From Deltaproteobacteria bacterium (lineage in GTDB: Bacteria; Desulfobacterota; Desulfarculia; Adiutricales; Adiutricaceae): a stretch of DNA of 32,202 nucleotides. The position numbers and the translations under genes are program-made. The first letter of the stretch is position 1, and every line of letters starts with the position of its first letter. The stretch lies in contig JAISET010000213.1 of assembly GCA_031264015.1 (NCBI GenBank), forward strand, positions 1 to 32,202. The letters run 5' to 3'. The notes below the pieces were generated by a model, which did no database searches, had not been told where the DNA came from, and saw only the letters and a program-made list of their open reading frames with translations. Positions 24,465 to 31,588 of this stretch are shown here, one piece after another.

Positions 24465-24508
24465 TTCCGTTCTTTTTTCTTTTTGCTTTCGCCCGCTTTG
24501 GAGTCCGC

Positions 24509-25903
24509 ATGCCCAGTCTGTTGGATAAGCTGTGGGAGGCCCACCTGGTGGAGAGAACGCCGGGGCGGCCGGATCTTTTGTACATAGACCGGCACCTGAT
24601 CCACGAGGTGACCAGCCCCCAGGCCTTCGAGGGGCTGAGGCAGGCCGGGCGGAAGCTGCGCAGGCCGGAGCTGGTCTGCGGGGTCATCGACCACTCCCTC
24701 CCGACCACGGACAGAAACCGCCCCCTGCTGGACCCGGTGGCCGAGGCCCAGCTGGCCGCCTTGGAGAAAAACCAGGCGGAGTTCGGGGTGGGGACTTTCT
24801 TCGGGGACAAGGACCCCTCCCAGGGCGTCATCCACGTGGTCTTTCCCGAGCAGGGCCTGGTCCTGCCCGGCCACAGCGTCGTCTGCGGGGACAGCCACAC
24901 GGCCACCCACGGGGCCCTGGGCGCCCTGGCCTTCGGGATCGGCACCTCCGAGGTGGAGCACGTCATGGCCTCCCAGACCCTGGCCCAGGTCAAGCCCAAA
25001 AACATGCTGGTGCGGCTGGACGGCAGGCTCAAACCCGGCGTCTCGGCCAAGGATCTGATACTGACGATCATCCGGGAGCTGGGCGTCTCCGGCGGCACGG
25101 GCTACGCCTTGGAGTATAAGGGCGAGGCCGTTTCGCATATGTCCGTCGAGGGTCGGCTGACCTTGTCGAACATGGCCATCGAGTGCGGGGCCAGGTTCGG
25201 GCTGGTCGCCCCCGACGAGACGACCATAGAGTATCTGCGGGGGCTGCCTTACGCGCCTTCCGGGGAGGACTTCGAGCGGGCGGCCGGCTGGTGGCGGACT
25301 CTGGCCACCGACCCGGACTACGAGTACGACCGGACCGTCGTCGTCGACGCCTCCAAAGTCGTCCCCGCGGTCACCTGGGGCACCAACCCGGCCCAAAGCG
25401 TCCCCTTCGACGGCGTCGTCCCGGATCCGGCCTCCCTGGGCTCCCCCGGCGAGCGCCTGGCCGCCGAGAACGCCCTCAGATACCAGGGTCTCGCCCCGGG
25501 GACCAGGATGACCGACGTCCCCGTCGACTACGTCTTCATCGGCTCCTGCACCAACGGGCGCCTGGAGGACCTGGAGGCGGCGGCGGAGGTCTTCAGGGGC
25601 CGCCTCGTCGCCCCCGGGGTCACCGCACTGGTGGTGCCCGGCTCGGGCCCGGTCAAGAGGGCCGCGGAGGCCCGGGGGCTCGACAAGATTTTCACCGCGG
25701 CGGGCTGCCAGTGGCGGGAGCCCGGCTGCTCCATGTGCCTGGGCATGAACCCGGACCTGGTGCCGGCCGGCCTGCGCTGCGCCAGCACCTCCAACCGCAA
25801 CTTCGAGGGCAGGCAGGGCCGCGGGTCCCGCACCCATCTGACCGGACCGGCCGCCGCCGCCGCCTCGGCCGTGGCGGGCCGTCTGGCGCCCGCGGCCTGG
25901 TGA
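24509..25903 (+). CDS. leuC: 3-isopropylmalate dehydratase large subunit LeuC
   Basis: With LeuD it isomerises 2- to 3-isopropylmalate in leucine synthesis via a [4Fe-4S] cluster. 464 residues, close to the E. coli enzyme (466). All three cluster ligands are at the expected positions: Cys347 in GSCTNGR, and Cys407 and Cys410 in [11 protein letters not shown]. Aconitase-fold signatures [20 protein letters not shown] and DHSLPT are present. It is the long bacterial type, not the shorter archaeal/homoaconitase type. ATG 24509 follows GGAG; an in-frame upstream ATG at 24383 would add 42 low-complexity residues and is rejected. leuD, leuA and leuB are not adjacent, which is unusual; the next gene is a receiver-TPR protein 39 bp on. 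Confidence 0.95.
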   Translation: MPSLLDKLWEAHLVERTPGRPDLLYIDRHLIHEVTSPQAFEGLRQAGRKLRRPELVCGVIDHSLPTTDRNRPLLDPVAEAQLAALEKNQAEFGVGTFFGDKDPSQGVIHVVFPEQGLVLPGHSVVCGDSHTATHGALGALAFGIGTSEVEHVMASQTLAQVKPKNMLVRLDGRLKPGVSAKDLILTIIRELGVSGGTGYALEYKGEAVSHMSVEGRLTLSNMAIECGARFGLVAPDETTIEYLRGLPYAPSGEDFERAAGWWRTLATDPDYEYDRTVVVDASKVVPAVTWGTNPAQSVPFDGVVPDPASLGSPGERLAAENALRYQGLAPGTRMTDVPVDYVFIGSCTNGRLEDLEAAAEVFRGRLVAPGVTALVVPGSGPVKRAAEARGLDKIFTAAGCQWREPGCSMCLGMNPDLVPAGLRCASTSNRNFEGRQGRGSRTHLTGPAAAAASAVAGRLAPAAW

Positions 25904-25942
25904 GGCGGATGGACGGGCGGGGGACAGGACGGTCGGGGCGAG

Positions 25943-26986
25943 ATGGCCGTTAATCCCATCAACAGCCAGCCGACGATCCTGCTGGCCGACGCGAACCTGG
26001 ACTCGCTGGACCGCAACGCTGGCCTGCTGCAGGAGCTGGGTTTTTTCAACCACCTGCACGCCGAGAACGGGACCGAGGCCGTGGCCATGGTCAAGAACTT
26101 CCGGCCGGAGCTTCTGATCATCAGCCAGGACATGCCCGACATCAGCGGCACGGCCATCCTGAACATGGTCCGCGAGCAGGAGAACATCCAGGACATGCGC
26201 AGCATCGTCATCGTCTACGGCCAGCAGTTCACCGACCTGGAGATGGTCAAGCTGGGGCGCATCGGGGTCGACAGCGTCATCAACTATCCCTACGACGGCG
26301 ACACCTTCAAAAGGCGGGTGGGCGAGGCCCTCAACCAGACCTTCGACCCCAAGCTCGAGGAGGCCGAGGTCCTGCAGACCAAGTGCCAGGCCCAGATGGA
26401 GAGCGGCCGGTTCGAGGAGGCCCTGGAGACCTGCAACGAGATCCTCGAGGTGGACTCCAGCGCCGAGGTCTATTATAACAAGGGCTACATTTTATCCATG
26501 CGGGGCATGTTGGAGGAGGCTCTGAAGAGCTTCAGGAAGGCCACTTTAATCAACCACCAGCACGCCCGGGCCTTCAAGCAGATGGGCCTCATCTACCACA
26601 AGCTGGGCCTCGAGGACGACGCCGAGAGGTGCCTGGAGCACGCCGCCGTGGTCCACCTCAACCTCAACCAGGACAACGAGGCCGAGGAGGTCCTGAACAC
26701 TGTTTTGGCCTTGCGCCCGAACACCACCAACGTTTATAATAGCCTCGGCATCATCTACCGCCGCCAGGGCAGGTTCGAGGAGTCGGTCAGGGCCTACGAG
26801 AAGGCCCTGCTGGTCCACCCGGACGACGAGAACATTTATTTCAACATGGCCCGGGCCCACATCGAGCTCAACAACCCCCGGGCGGCGGGCTCGGCCCTGA
26901 GGCAGGCCATCGGCCTCAACCCCGAGTTCGCCCCGGCCAGGGATTTGCTGCGGGCCATCGAGCTCGGCCTCAAGCTGAAGCCGTGA
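25943..26986 (+). CDS. Degenerate receiver domain fused to TPR repeats
   Basis: 347 residues. Residues about 10-130 have a receiver (CheY-like) fold pattern: TILLADANLDSL, then PELLIISQDMPDISG, then VINYPYDGDTFKRRV. The usual phospho-acceptor Asp aligns with Ser61, the conserved Thr/Ser switch is Tyr (IVIVYGQQ) and the conserved Lys before Pro is Tyr (NYPYD), so ordinary Asp phosphorylation is unlikely. Asp63, two residues on, could be a substitute but this is not canonical. Residues about 140-340 form at least five TPR units (for example YYNKGYILSMRGMLEEALKS and VYNSLGIIYRRQGRFEESVR), a protein-protein scaffold. A PilZ-domain gene follows 25 bp later, so both may act in motility or surface signalling. 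ATG 25943 is preceded by GGGGCGAG. Confidence 0.85.
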   Translation: MAVNPINSQPTILLADANLDSLDRNAGLLQELGFFNHLHAENGTEAVAMVKNFRPELLIISQDMPDISGTAILNMVREQENIQDMRSIVIVYGQQFTDLEMVKLGRIGVDSVINYPYDGDTFKRRVGEALNQTFDPKLEEAEVLQTKCQAQMESGRFEEALETCNEILEVDSSAEVYYNKGYILSMRGMLEEALKSFRKATLINHQHARAFKQMGLIYHKLGLEDDAERCLEHAAVVHLNLNQDNEAEEVLNTVLALRPNTTNVYNSLGIIYRRQGRFEESVRAYEKALLVHPDDENIYFNMARAHIELNNPRAAGSALRQAIGLNPEFAPARDLLRAIELGLKLKP

Positions 26987-27011
26987 CGGGCTCTCCCATG
27001 AAGTTGTCCAT

Positions 27012-27686
27012 ATGAGCGAGGGCTCCATCAACCTGACTTCCGAGACGCTTTTGTCCGGCCAGAGCCTCAGGCTCCTGGCCATGGAGACCGTCAAGAGCAA
27101 GTGGTCCACCGTTTTGATCGGCTCCAAGCCCAACCGCTACATCCTGGTCGAGGTGCCCAGGGTCAACGGGCTGCCGGTGGTCCTGGACGAGCGCAGCAAA
27201 TGGTCGGTGACCTTCATCAACCGCGGCCAGATCGTCTCCTTTCCCAGCGAGATCCTCTCCACCGTCAGCCGGCCCTACGCCCTGGCTTTTCTGAGCTGGC
27301 CCGAGACCATCTCCATCTCCAATTTGCGGGTCGACAAGCGCTACCCGGTCAACATCCCCGTGACCATCTCGGCCGCGGACGACGGGGGCGGGCGGGGCCT
27401 CAGGCCGGGGGACATCATCGCCAAGGGCCTTCTTCTGGACCTCTCCTGGGGGGGCTGCCTGGCCGCCTCCACCGTGGAGCTGCCCGACGAGACCAAGCTG
27501 CGCATGAACATGTACCTGGACAACGACAACGTCATCGAGGGGATCCTGATCGAGAAAAAAGGCGGGCGCAGCCAGCAGGGGACCTACTACACCGGCCTCT
27601 CTTTTCTGTCCGGCAACCCCTCCGAGGTCACGGACCGCCTGGCCGAGTTCTTAAACGACATCGAGCAAATGCCCCTGAGGCTGTAG
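27012..27686 (+). CDS. YcgR-like PilZ-domain c-di-GMP receptor
   Basis: 224 residues. The N-terminal half (about 1-100) resembles the YcgR/PilZN beta-barrel module (SKWSTVLIGSKPNRYILVE ... SFPSEILSTVSRPYALAFL). The C-terminal half is a PilZ domain with both c-di-GMP-binding motifs: RxxxR as R106-V-D-K-R110, and [D/N]xSxxG as D143-L-S-W-G-G148. YcgR-type proteins slow flagellar motors or change surface behaviour when c-di-GMP rises. No flagellar gene is in the window, so the target is unknown. The ribosome site before ATG 27012 is weak (GAAG). It follows the receiver-TPR gene by 25 bp and is likely cotranscribed with it. Confidence 0.88.
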   Translation: MSEGSINLTSETLLSGQSLRLLAMETVKSKWSTVLIGSKPNRYILVEVPRVNGLPVVLDERSKWSVTFINRGQIVSFPSEILSTVSRPYALAFLSWPETISISNLRVDKRYPVNIPVTISAADDGGGRGLRPGDIIAKGLLLDLSWGGCLAASTVELPDETKLRMNMYLDNDNVIEGILIEKKGGRSQQGTYYTGLSFLSGNPSEVTDRLAEFLNDIEQMPLRL

Positions 27687-27783
27687 ATATGTCGCCTCGA
27701 GTTTTTTCAGGTTTTTCATGTTTTTCAGCCGGCCGTCCGGCCGACGGCGGCCGGGTTATTTCGCGGTTTCAAAGGAACTATAG

Positions 27784-29040
27784 ATGAACAAGGTCACCAA
27801 GACTCTCGCCGCCCTGGCCGTTCTGGCCCTGGCGGCCGTTCTCGCGGCGGGCGCCCAAGCCGCCGACGAGGAGAAGCCCAAGCTGCGCCACCCGTCCTAC
27901 ACCCTCCTGGGCCACGACGCCCCGCCCGCCGAGGACTCCCCCCTGAACCCCAACTTCGTCATCTCCCAGGAGAACAGGGTCCTGGAGGGCTCGCTGTGGT
28001 ACGGGAACTTCATCGACGACCGCCTGGTCGGCCTCGACGTGGGCGACGTCGACGGGGACGGCCTGAACGAGATGGTTTTCGCCACCCCGGGCCAGATCTT
28101 TCTCTCCCGCCGCAACGGCGAGCTTCTGGAGCAGCTGGCCGTCCACCCGGTGGCGCCGTCTTTGACCGTCCTGTCCGTCGACCTCTACGACACCGACGGC
28201 GACGGCAAAATGGAGATTATCGTCTCCGCCCAGATGAACAACTCCGGCGGCTCGTCCCTGATCCTCTCCTACAACGGCGGCAAGAGCCTCGACGTGCTGG
28301 CCGACTACCTGCCCTGGTACCTGCGCGTCGTGGGGCCCTCGGGCGGCAGGATGCTGGTCGCCCAGAAGGGCGGCACCACCGGCAACACGGCCTTCACCGG
28401 CAACGTCATGTTCGCCTCCTTCGCCGGCGGCAAGCTGACCGTCGCCCAGAAGGTCGACCTGCCCTTCGGCGTCAACCTCTATAACTTCAACCTCGGCAAG
28501 ATGGGCCGCGGCTCCCAGAACCTCATCGCCACGGTCACCTTCCCCGAGGAGCACCTGCGCCTCTACTCCGGGCCCACCAGGAACGACCTGGTCACCGAGA
28601 GCGCCGCCGACTACTGCGGGACCGTCAACCACATCAAGATCAACACCTCCAACGAGGCCGGCCGCGAGGTGGAGTATCTGCCCAGCCGGATCATCATCGC
28701 CGACATCGACGGCGACGGGGGCAACGAGGTCATCCTGGCCAAGAACAACCAGGGCGGCGTCCCCTTCATGAAGAACCTCAGGTCCTTCAACCGGGGCCTG
28801 ATCGAGGCCATGAAGGTCTCCAACCTGACCCTGACCCCGTTCTTCACCAGCATGGACATGATCCCCGGCCCGGCCGTGGACTACCAGCTGGCCGACTTCG
28901 ACAACAACGGCACCAACGACCTGGTGGTTGCCGTGGTCATCAACCCCGGCAGCGGCATGATGCAGTCCGGCCGCTCCAGGATCATCGCCTACAGCAACCT
29001 CTACTCCGCCGGCGCCACCCCCGGCGCGGGCGGCAGATGA
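27784..29040 (+). CDS. Periplasmic/exported VCBS (FG-GAP-like) repeat protein
   Basis: 418 residues with a clear Sec signal peptide (MNKVTKTLAALAVLALAAVL ... AQA, cleavage near residue 26). The mature protein carries four calcium-loop motifs of the FG-GAP/VCBS kind: DVDGDGLNE at about 88, DTDGDGKME at about 138, DIDGDGGNE at about 307 and DFDNNGTND at about 370, each followed by a short hydrophobic strand, as in seven-bladed propellers. No enzyme motif is visible; proteins like this bind surfaces or act as envelope scaffolds. The last 20 residues are Gly/Ser/Ala-rich. It starts about 97 bp after the PilZ gene. A GC hairpin follows the stop. Confidence 0.82.
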   Translation: MNKVTKTLAALAVLALAAVLAAGAQAADEEKPKLRHPSYTLLGHDAPPAEDSPLNPNFVISQENRVLEGSLWYGNFIDDRLVGLDVGDVDGDGLNEMVFATPGQIFLSRRNGELLEQLAVHPVAPSLTVLSVDLYDTDGDGKMEIIVSAQMNNSGGSSLILSYNGGKSLDVLADYLPWYLRVVGPSGGRMLVAQKGGTTGNTAFTGNVMFASFAGGKLTVAQKVDLPFGVNLYNFNLGKMGRGSQNLIATVTFPEEHLRLYSGPTRNDLVTESAADYCGTVNHIKINTSNEAGREVEYLPSRIIIADIDGDGGNEVILAKNNQGGVPFMKNLRSFNRGLIEAMKVSNLTLTPFFTSMDMIPGPAVDYQLADFDNNGTNDLVVAVVINPGSGMMQSGRSRIIAYSNLYSAGATPGAGGR

Positions 29041-29050
29041 GCCGGCTCCG

Positions 29051-29080
29051 GGCGGGCCGGTCCGGTTCGGACGGCCCGCC
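29051..29080 (+). terminator. GC hairpin after VCBS gene, no strong T-run
   Basis: GGCGGGCCGGTCCG pairs with CGGACGGCCCGCC with one bulged base and a 3-nt loop, 11 bp after the stop codon. Only a short T stretch follows later, so termination strength is uncertain. Confidence 0.45.
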
Positions 29081-29238
29081 GACGGTTTGAGAACGCCGCC
29101 CGCGCCAGCCACGGCCCGGGCGGTTTCCGTCTCCGCCGTCCGCGCCGCCCCCCCCGCGGCCCGGACCGGCGGTCCCGTCCCGGCGGCGCCCCCGCCGTCC
29201 GGCCGCGCCGGCGCCTGCCGCGACATCGAGGGGCAACG

Positions 29239-30840
29239 ATGCTCGAAGCTAATCTCGGAAGGCCCGGGGAGGCGGACTCGGTCGGAGTCTTTTTGGCCGG
29301 CCTGGAAAGATATCTGTCCGGGGAGGCCTCCGCGGCCGAGTTCCGGGAGCTCGCCGAAATGGTCGGGGCGGCGCTCGAATATCAGAGAAAAGTCCGCCAC
29401 CGCCCCGGGCCCCCGGCCGGGCCCGCCGGCCTCCTCAGGCGCGTCAAGCCGGCCGGGCGCCCCCCGGGGCCGACGACGAAGTTTCTGACCGTCGGCGAGC
29501 GGGAGGAGGCCGCGCTTGAGCTTCTGGCCAGCCTGCGGGCGACGGCGGTCAAGTCTTTCGTCGCCGGCCTGAAGGACGAGGCCCACGCCGCGGACGCCGT
29601 CGCGCTCAGGACCGCCGAGTACCTGGCCGGGGGGATCGAGCTCGGCCCCCCGGTCCCCGGGCCGCCCAGGACGATCCTGACCATGCTCGGGAGCGTCGCC
29701 TACCCGCGCCCCCGCTGCCGGCCGAGGGACTCCAGGTCCGAGAAAAGCCTGGTCGAGCTGACCGGCCGGAAAGCCGTCTTCCCTGTCGACGAGTGCCTGG
29801 GCGCGGCCCGGCTCCCCCACAAGATGACCACGGCGGCCATGCTCGAGGTGGCCAGGGAGTTCGCCCGCCACAAGACGACGGCCGAGGCGAGGGAGGCGCT
29901 GAAAAAAGCCCGCGGCTTCCAGATCGGCGAGGGGCTCGTCGCCAAGGCGGCCCTGACCGTCGGCGAGGCCGTCTTTCGGAGCGACAAACTTAAGCTCGAG
30001 AAGTTCTGGGGCGAGCCGGCCGGCGCGGACGGCCGCGGCCTCGGGGGCGGCTTCCAGCCCGCCTCCAAGCCCGGCCCCGGCGACAGGGTCTACCTGAAGA
30101 TCACCGGCCTGACCCCCTCCTGGGAGACGCCCGTCGCCGCGAAGGCGGGCCGCCCCCCCCTCATGCTCGGCCTGGTTTTCCTCGCCAAGCCCGTCCGCCC
30201 CGAGCCGGCCCCCGCGGCCGAGGTCGCCGGGGCGGCGGGCCCGGGCTGCGTCTGCCTGCCCTCCCTGGGGGACGTCAGGACCCTGTTTCGGTCCATGTAC
30301 GCCGAGGCCCACAGAAAGGGCTGCGCCCACGGGGCCGGGACGGTCGTCATCTCCGACGGGGGGGGCTGGGCGGGGGAGCTGAGAAAGCGCTTCTTCCCCG
30401 ACGCCAAGATTATCCTGGACTACAACGACCTCAAGGGGCGCATCAGGTCCTACGCCGACCGGCGCTTCCACAGACTCGAGGGCCCGGTCGCCTGGACCGA
30501 GCAGATTCTGGGCTGGATTTTGAACGGGCGCGTCCAAAAGGCCGTCGACGGCGTCGGGAGGACCATGAGGCAGGATTTGAAGAATGTTTGCCAAGAATTG
30601 ATGACTTTTATATCTGACAATAAAGATTACGTTGACTATGACAACTATTTGGAAGGCGATTTCCTGACCACCAGCTATGACTTCGACTTGTCCCTCTCCG
30701 TCCTCCAGGCCAGGATGGACTTCGCCCTCTCCGAGCAGACCGTCGTCGAGGCCCAATATGTCGCCGCCCTGGTGGCCAAGGAGTTGAGCGGCCGCTGGGA
30801 GGACGTCGAGACGGCCGTCCGCGAGCTCTACGGCGGGTAG
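29239..30840 (+). CDS. Transposase-derived protein (ISKra4-like), catalytic residues apparently lost
   Basis: 533 residues in one unbroken GC-rich frame, with GAGGGGC before ATG 29239. The order of segments parallels ISKra4-type DDE transposases: RTILTMLGSVAYPRPRCR (family: RTxxTxFGxVxxxRxYYxC), GRKAVFPVDECLG, a helical region (TTAEAREALKKARGFQIGE), VYLKITGLTP where the first catalytic Asp is expected but Thr289 stands, LMLGLVFLAK, and VVISDGGGWAGELRKRFFPD with Asp373 kept. LDYNDLKG follows, where the family usually has a His (LDxYHAxEH) but Asn396 stands. No GSGxVE-type final Glu motif is seen. No terminal inverted repeats were noticed. A full-length frame without its active site suggests a domesticated or long-inactivated gene. 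The family call rests on recalled motifs. Confidence 0.55.
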   Translation: MLEANLGRPGEADSVGVFLAGLERYLSGEASAAEFRELAEMVGAALEYQRKVRHRPGPPAGPAGLLRRVKPAGRPPGPTTKFLTVGEREEAALELLASLRATAVKSFVAGLKDEAHAADAVALRTAEYLAGGIELGPPVPGPPRTILTMLGSVAYPRPRCRPRDSRSEKSLVELTGRKAVFPVDECLGAARLPHKMTTAAMLEVAREFARHKTTAEAREALKKARGFQIGEGLVAKAALTVGEAVFRSDKLKLEKFWGEPAGADGRGLGGGFQPASKPGPGDRVYLKITGLTPSWETPVAAKAGRPPLMLGLVFLAKPVRPEPAPAAEVAGAAGPGCVCLPSLGDVRTLFRSMYAEAHRKGCAHGAGTVVISDGGGWAGELRKRFFPDAKIILDYNDLKGRIRSYADRRFHRLEGPVAWTEQILGWILNGRVQKAVDGVGRTMRQDLKNVCQELMTFISDNKDYVDYDNYLEGDFLTTSYDFDLSLSVLQARMDFALSEQTVVEAQYVAALVAKELSGRWEDVETAVRELYGG

Positions 30841-30961
30841 GACGGGCGGTCCCGCGGCCGGTCACCGTCCCGTCATGACGGCCCTCATGTCGGACGCCGT
30901 CGCGGCCGGCCCCGGCCGCCGAAGTCGGGGCCGGGGGCCGGAGACCGGCAAAAAAAAATTC

Positions 30962-30989
30962 TTGACAACTTCGCCGAACTCGCTATAAT
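30962..30989 (+). promoter_or_regulatory. Consensus promoter of tRNA-Ser
   Basis: TTGACA (30962-30967) and TATAAT (30984-30989), both perfect consensus, are separated by 16 bp. The tRNA begins 13 bp after the -10. Confidence 0.85.
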
Positions 30990-31002
30990 AAAATGTTCCA
31001 GC

Positions 31003-31093
31003 GGAGAGATGTCCGAGTGGCTTAAGGAGCACGACTGGAAATCGTGTGTAGGCTCAAACCCTACCGAGGGTTCAAATCCCTCTCTCTCCGCCA
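31003..31093 (+). tRNA. tRNA-Ser (anticodon GGA)
   Basis: Acceptor GGAGAGA (31003-31009) pairs with TCTCTCC (31083-31089), discriminator G, encoded CCA (31091-31093). Anticodon stem CACGA/TCGTG encloses CTGGAAA with anticodon GGA. There is a long variable arm as expected for class II, and T stem GAGGG/CCCTC encloses TTCAAAT. It reads UCC and UCU. An integrase fragment lies 270 bp downstream, so its 3' end is a plausible attachment site. Confidence 0.96.
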
Positions 31094-31365
31094 TGCGCTT
31101 TAAACCATGTTTTTCTATCCTTCCTATGTTCCCTTAACCCTCGATAAAAAGAGGGTTTTTTTATTTTTACCCTTCTTTTCTTTCCTATCGTCTCTTTGCT
31201 TTCTCACTTTTTTAAGGTAATATTTAGGGTAATGGACGAAGGAGAAAAAACAGCGGTTCCCTTTTCCCCAAAAATCCGCTATAACCGGCCTTGCTGGCCG
31301 CCGAGAACCATAATGCCAGGGCGTTCTCATTTAAACCCGCCAGATGGCAACCAAGGTGAAAAGCA
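31094..31365 (+). other. AT-rich spacer between tRNA-Ser and integrase fragment
   Basis: No gene. It contains the tRNA terminator and marks the change from GC-rich chromosome to AT-rich island. Confidence 0.5.
31136..31165 (+). terminator. Intrinsic terminator of tRNA-Ser
   Basis: AACCCTC (31136-31142) pairs with GAGGGTT (31151-31157), loop GATAAAAA, within a T-run that continues TTTTTTATTTTT. It lies 43 nt after the tRNA. Confidence 0.8.
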
Positions 31366-31475
31366 ATGAGGATCTCAACACCTTTAACTGACAAAACTGT
31401 GAAAAATCTCGTCGCCAAAAATAAAAACTATAAGATTTTTGAAGGCGGCGATCTTTATATTATTACTCCGGCCAT
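31366..31475 (+). pseudogene. Integrase N-terminal fragment (DUF4102) next to tRNA-Ser
   Basis: ATG 31366 begins TPLTDKTVKNLVAKNKNYK followed by IFEGGDLYIITP, a good match to the start of P4-type tyrosine integrases (LTDxxIKxLKPxxKxYKxxDGxGLYLxVxP). After about 36 residues the frame runs into the inverted-repeat element at 31476-31550 and stops at 31554 after 62 codons. The rest of the integrase is absent downstream, where an ATPase gene begins. Position beside a tRNA gene is the classic arrangement for such integrases, so this is the stump of an island integrase. Confidence 0.75.
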
Positions 31476-31550
31476 AATTGGTCAAGTGGTAAAAACCCCC
31501 TCGTCCAGGTCGCCTGAAAAAAAACAGGGGTTTTTACCACTTGATCAATT
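31476..31550 (+). mobile_element. 75-bp near-perfect inverted-repeat element (MITE-like)
   Basis: The left arm 31476-31499 (AATTGGTCAAGTGGT... to CCCC) and right arm 31527-31550 are complementary over 24 bp with one mismatch. The core between them is CTCGTCCAGGTCGCCTG plus an A-run. It interrupts the integrase fragment. A decayed copy lies at 12101-12162. The arms also place AAAAACCCC and GGGGTTTTT so that the hairpin resembles a bidirectional terminator. No coding capacity. Confidence 0.65.
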
Positions 31551-31588
31551 TTAGACGGATTTAGGATTTATCAACCAGGATAAATTTT

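Larger units (their letters stand above)
23384..24508 (+). other. 1.1-kb intergenic region between transporters and leuC
   Basis: No gene of normal size. It holds an AT-rich hairpin, a six-codon frame with a strong ribosome site, a plus-strand promoter, a 17-bp tandem array and a GTTTGC heptamer repeat, each listed separately. GC-rich frames across the region are chance. Confidence 0.5.

Noticed and set aside
27778-30756. A 992-codon open frame on the minus strand
   Set aside because: It lies antisense to two genes with signal peptide, calcium loops and transposase-like motifs. Its product is low-complexity Gly/Asp/Val/Arg, as expected from GC-rich codon shadow.
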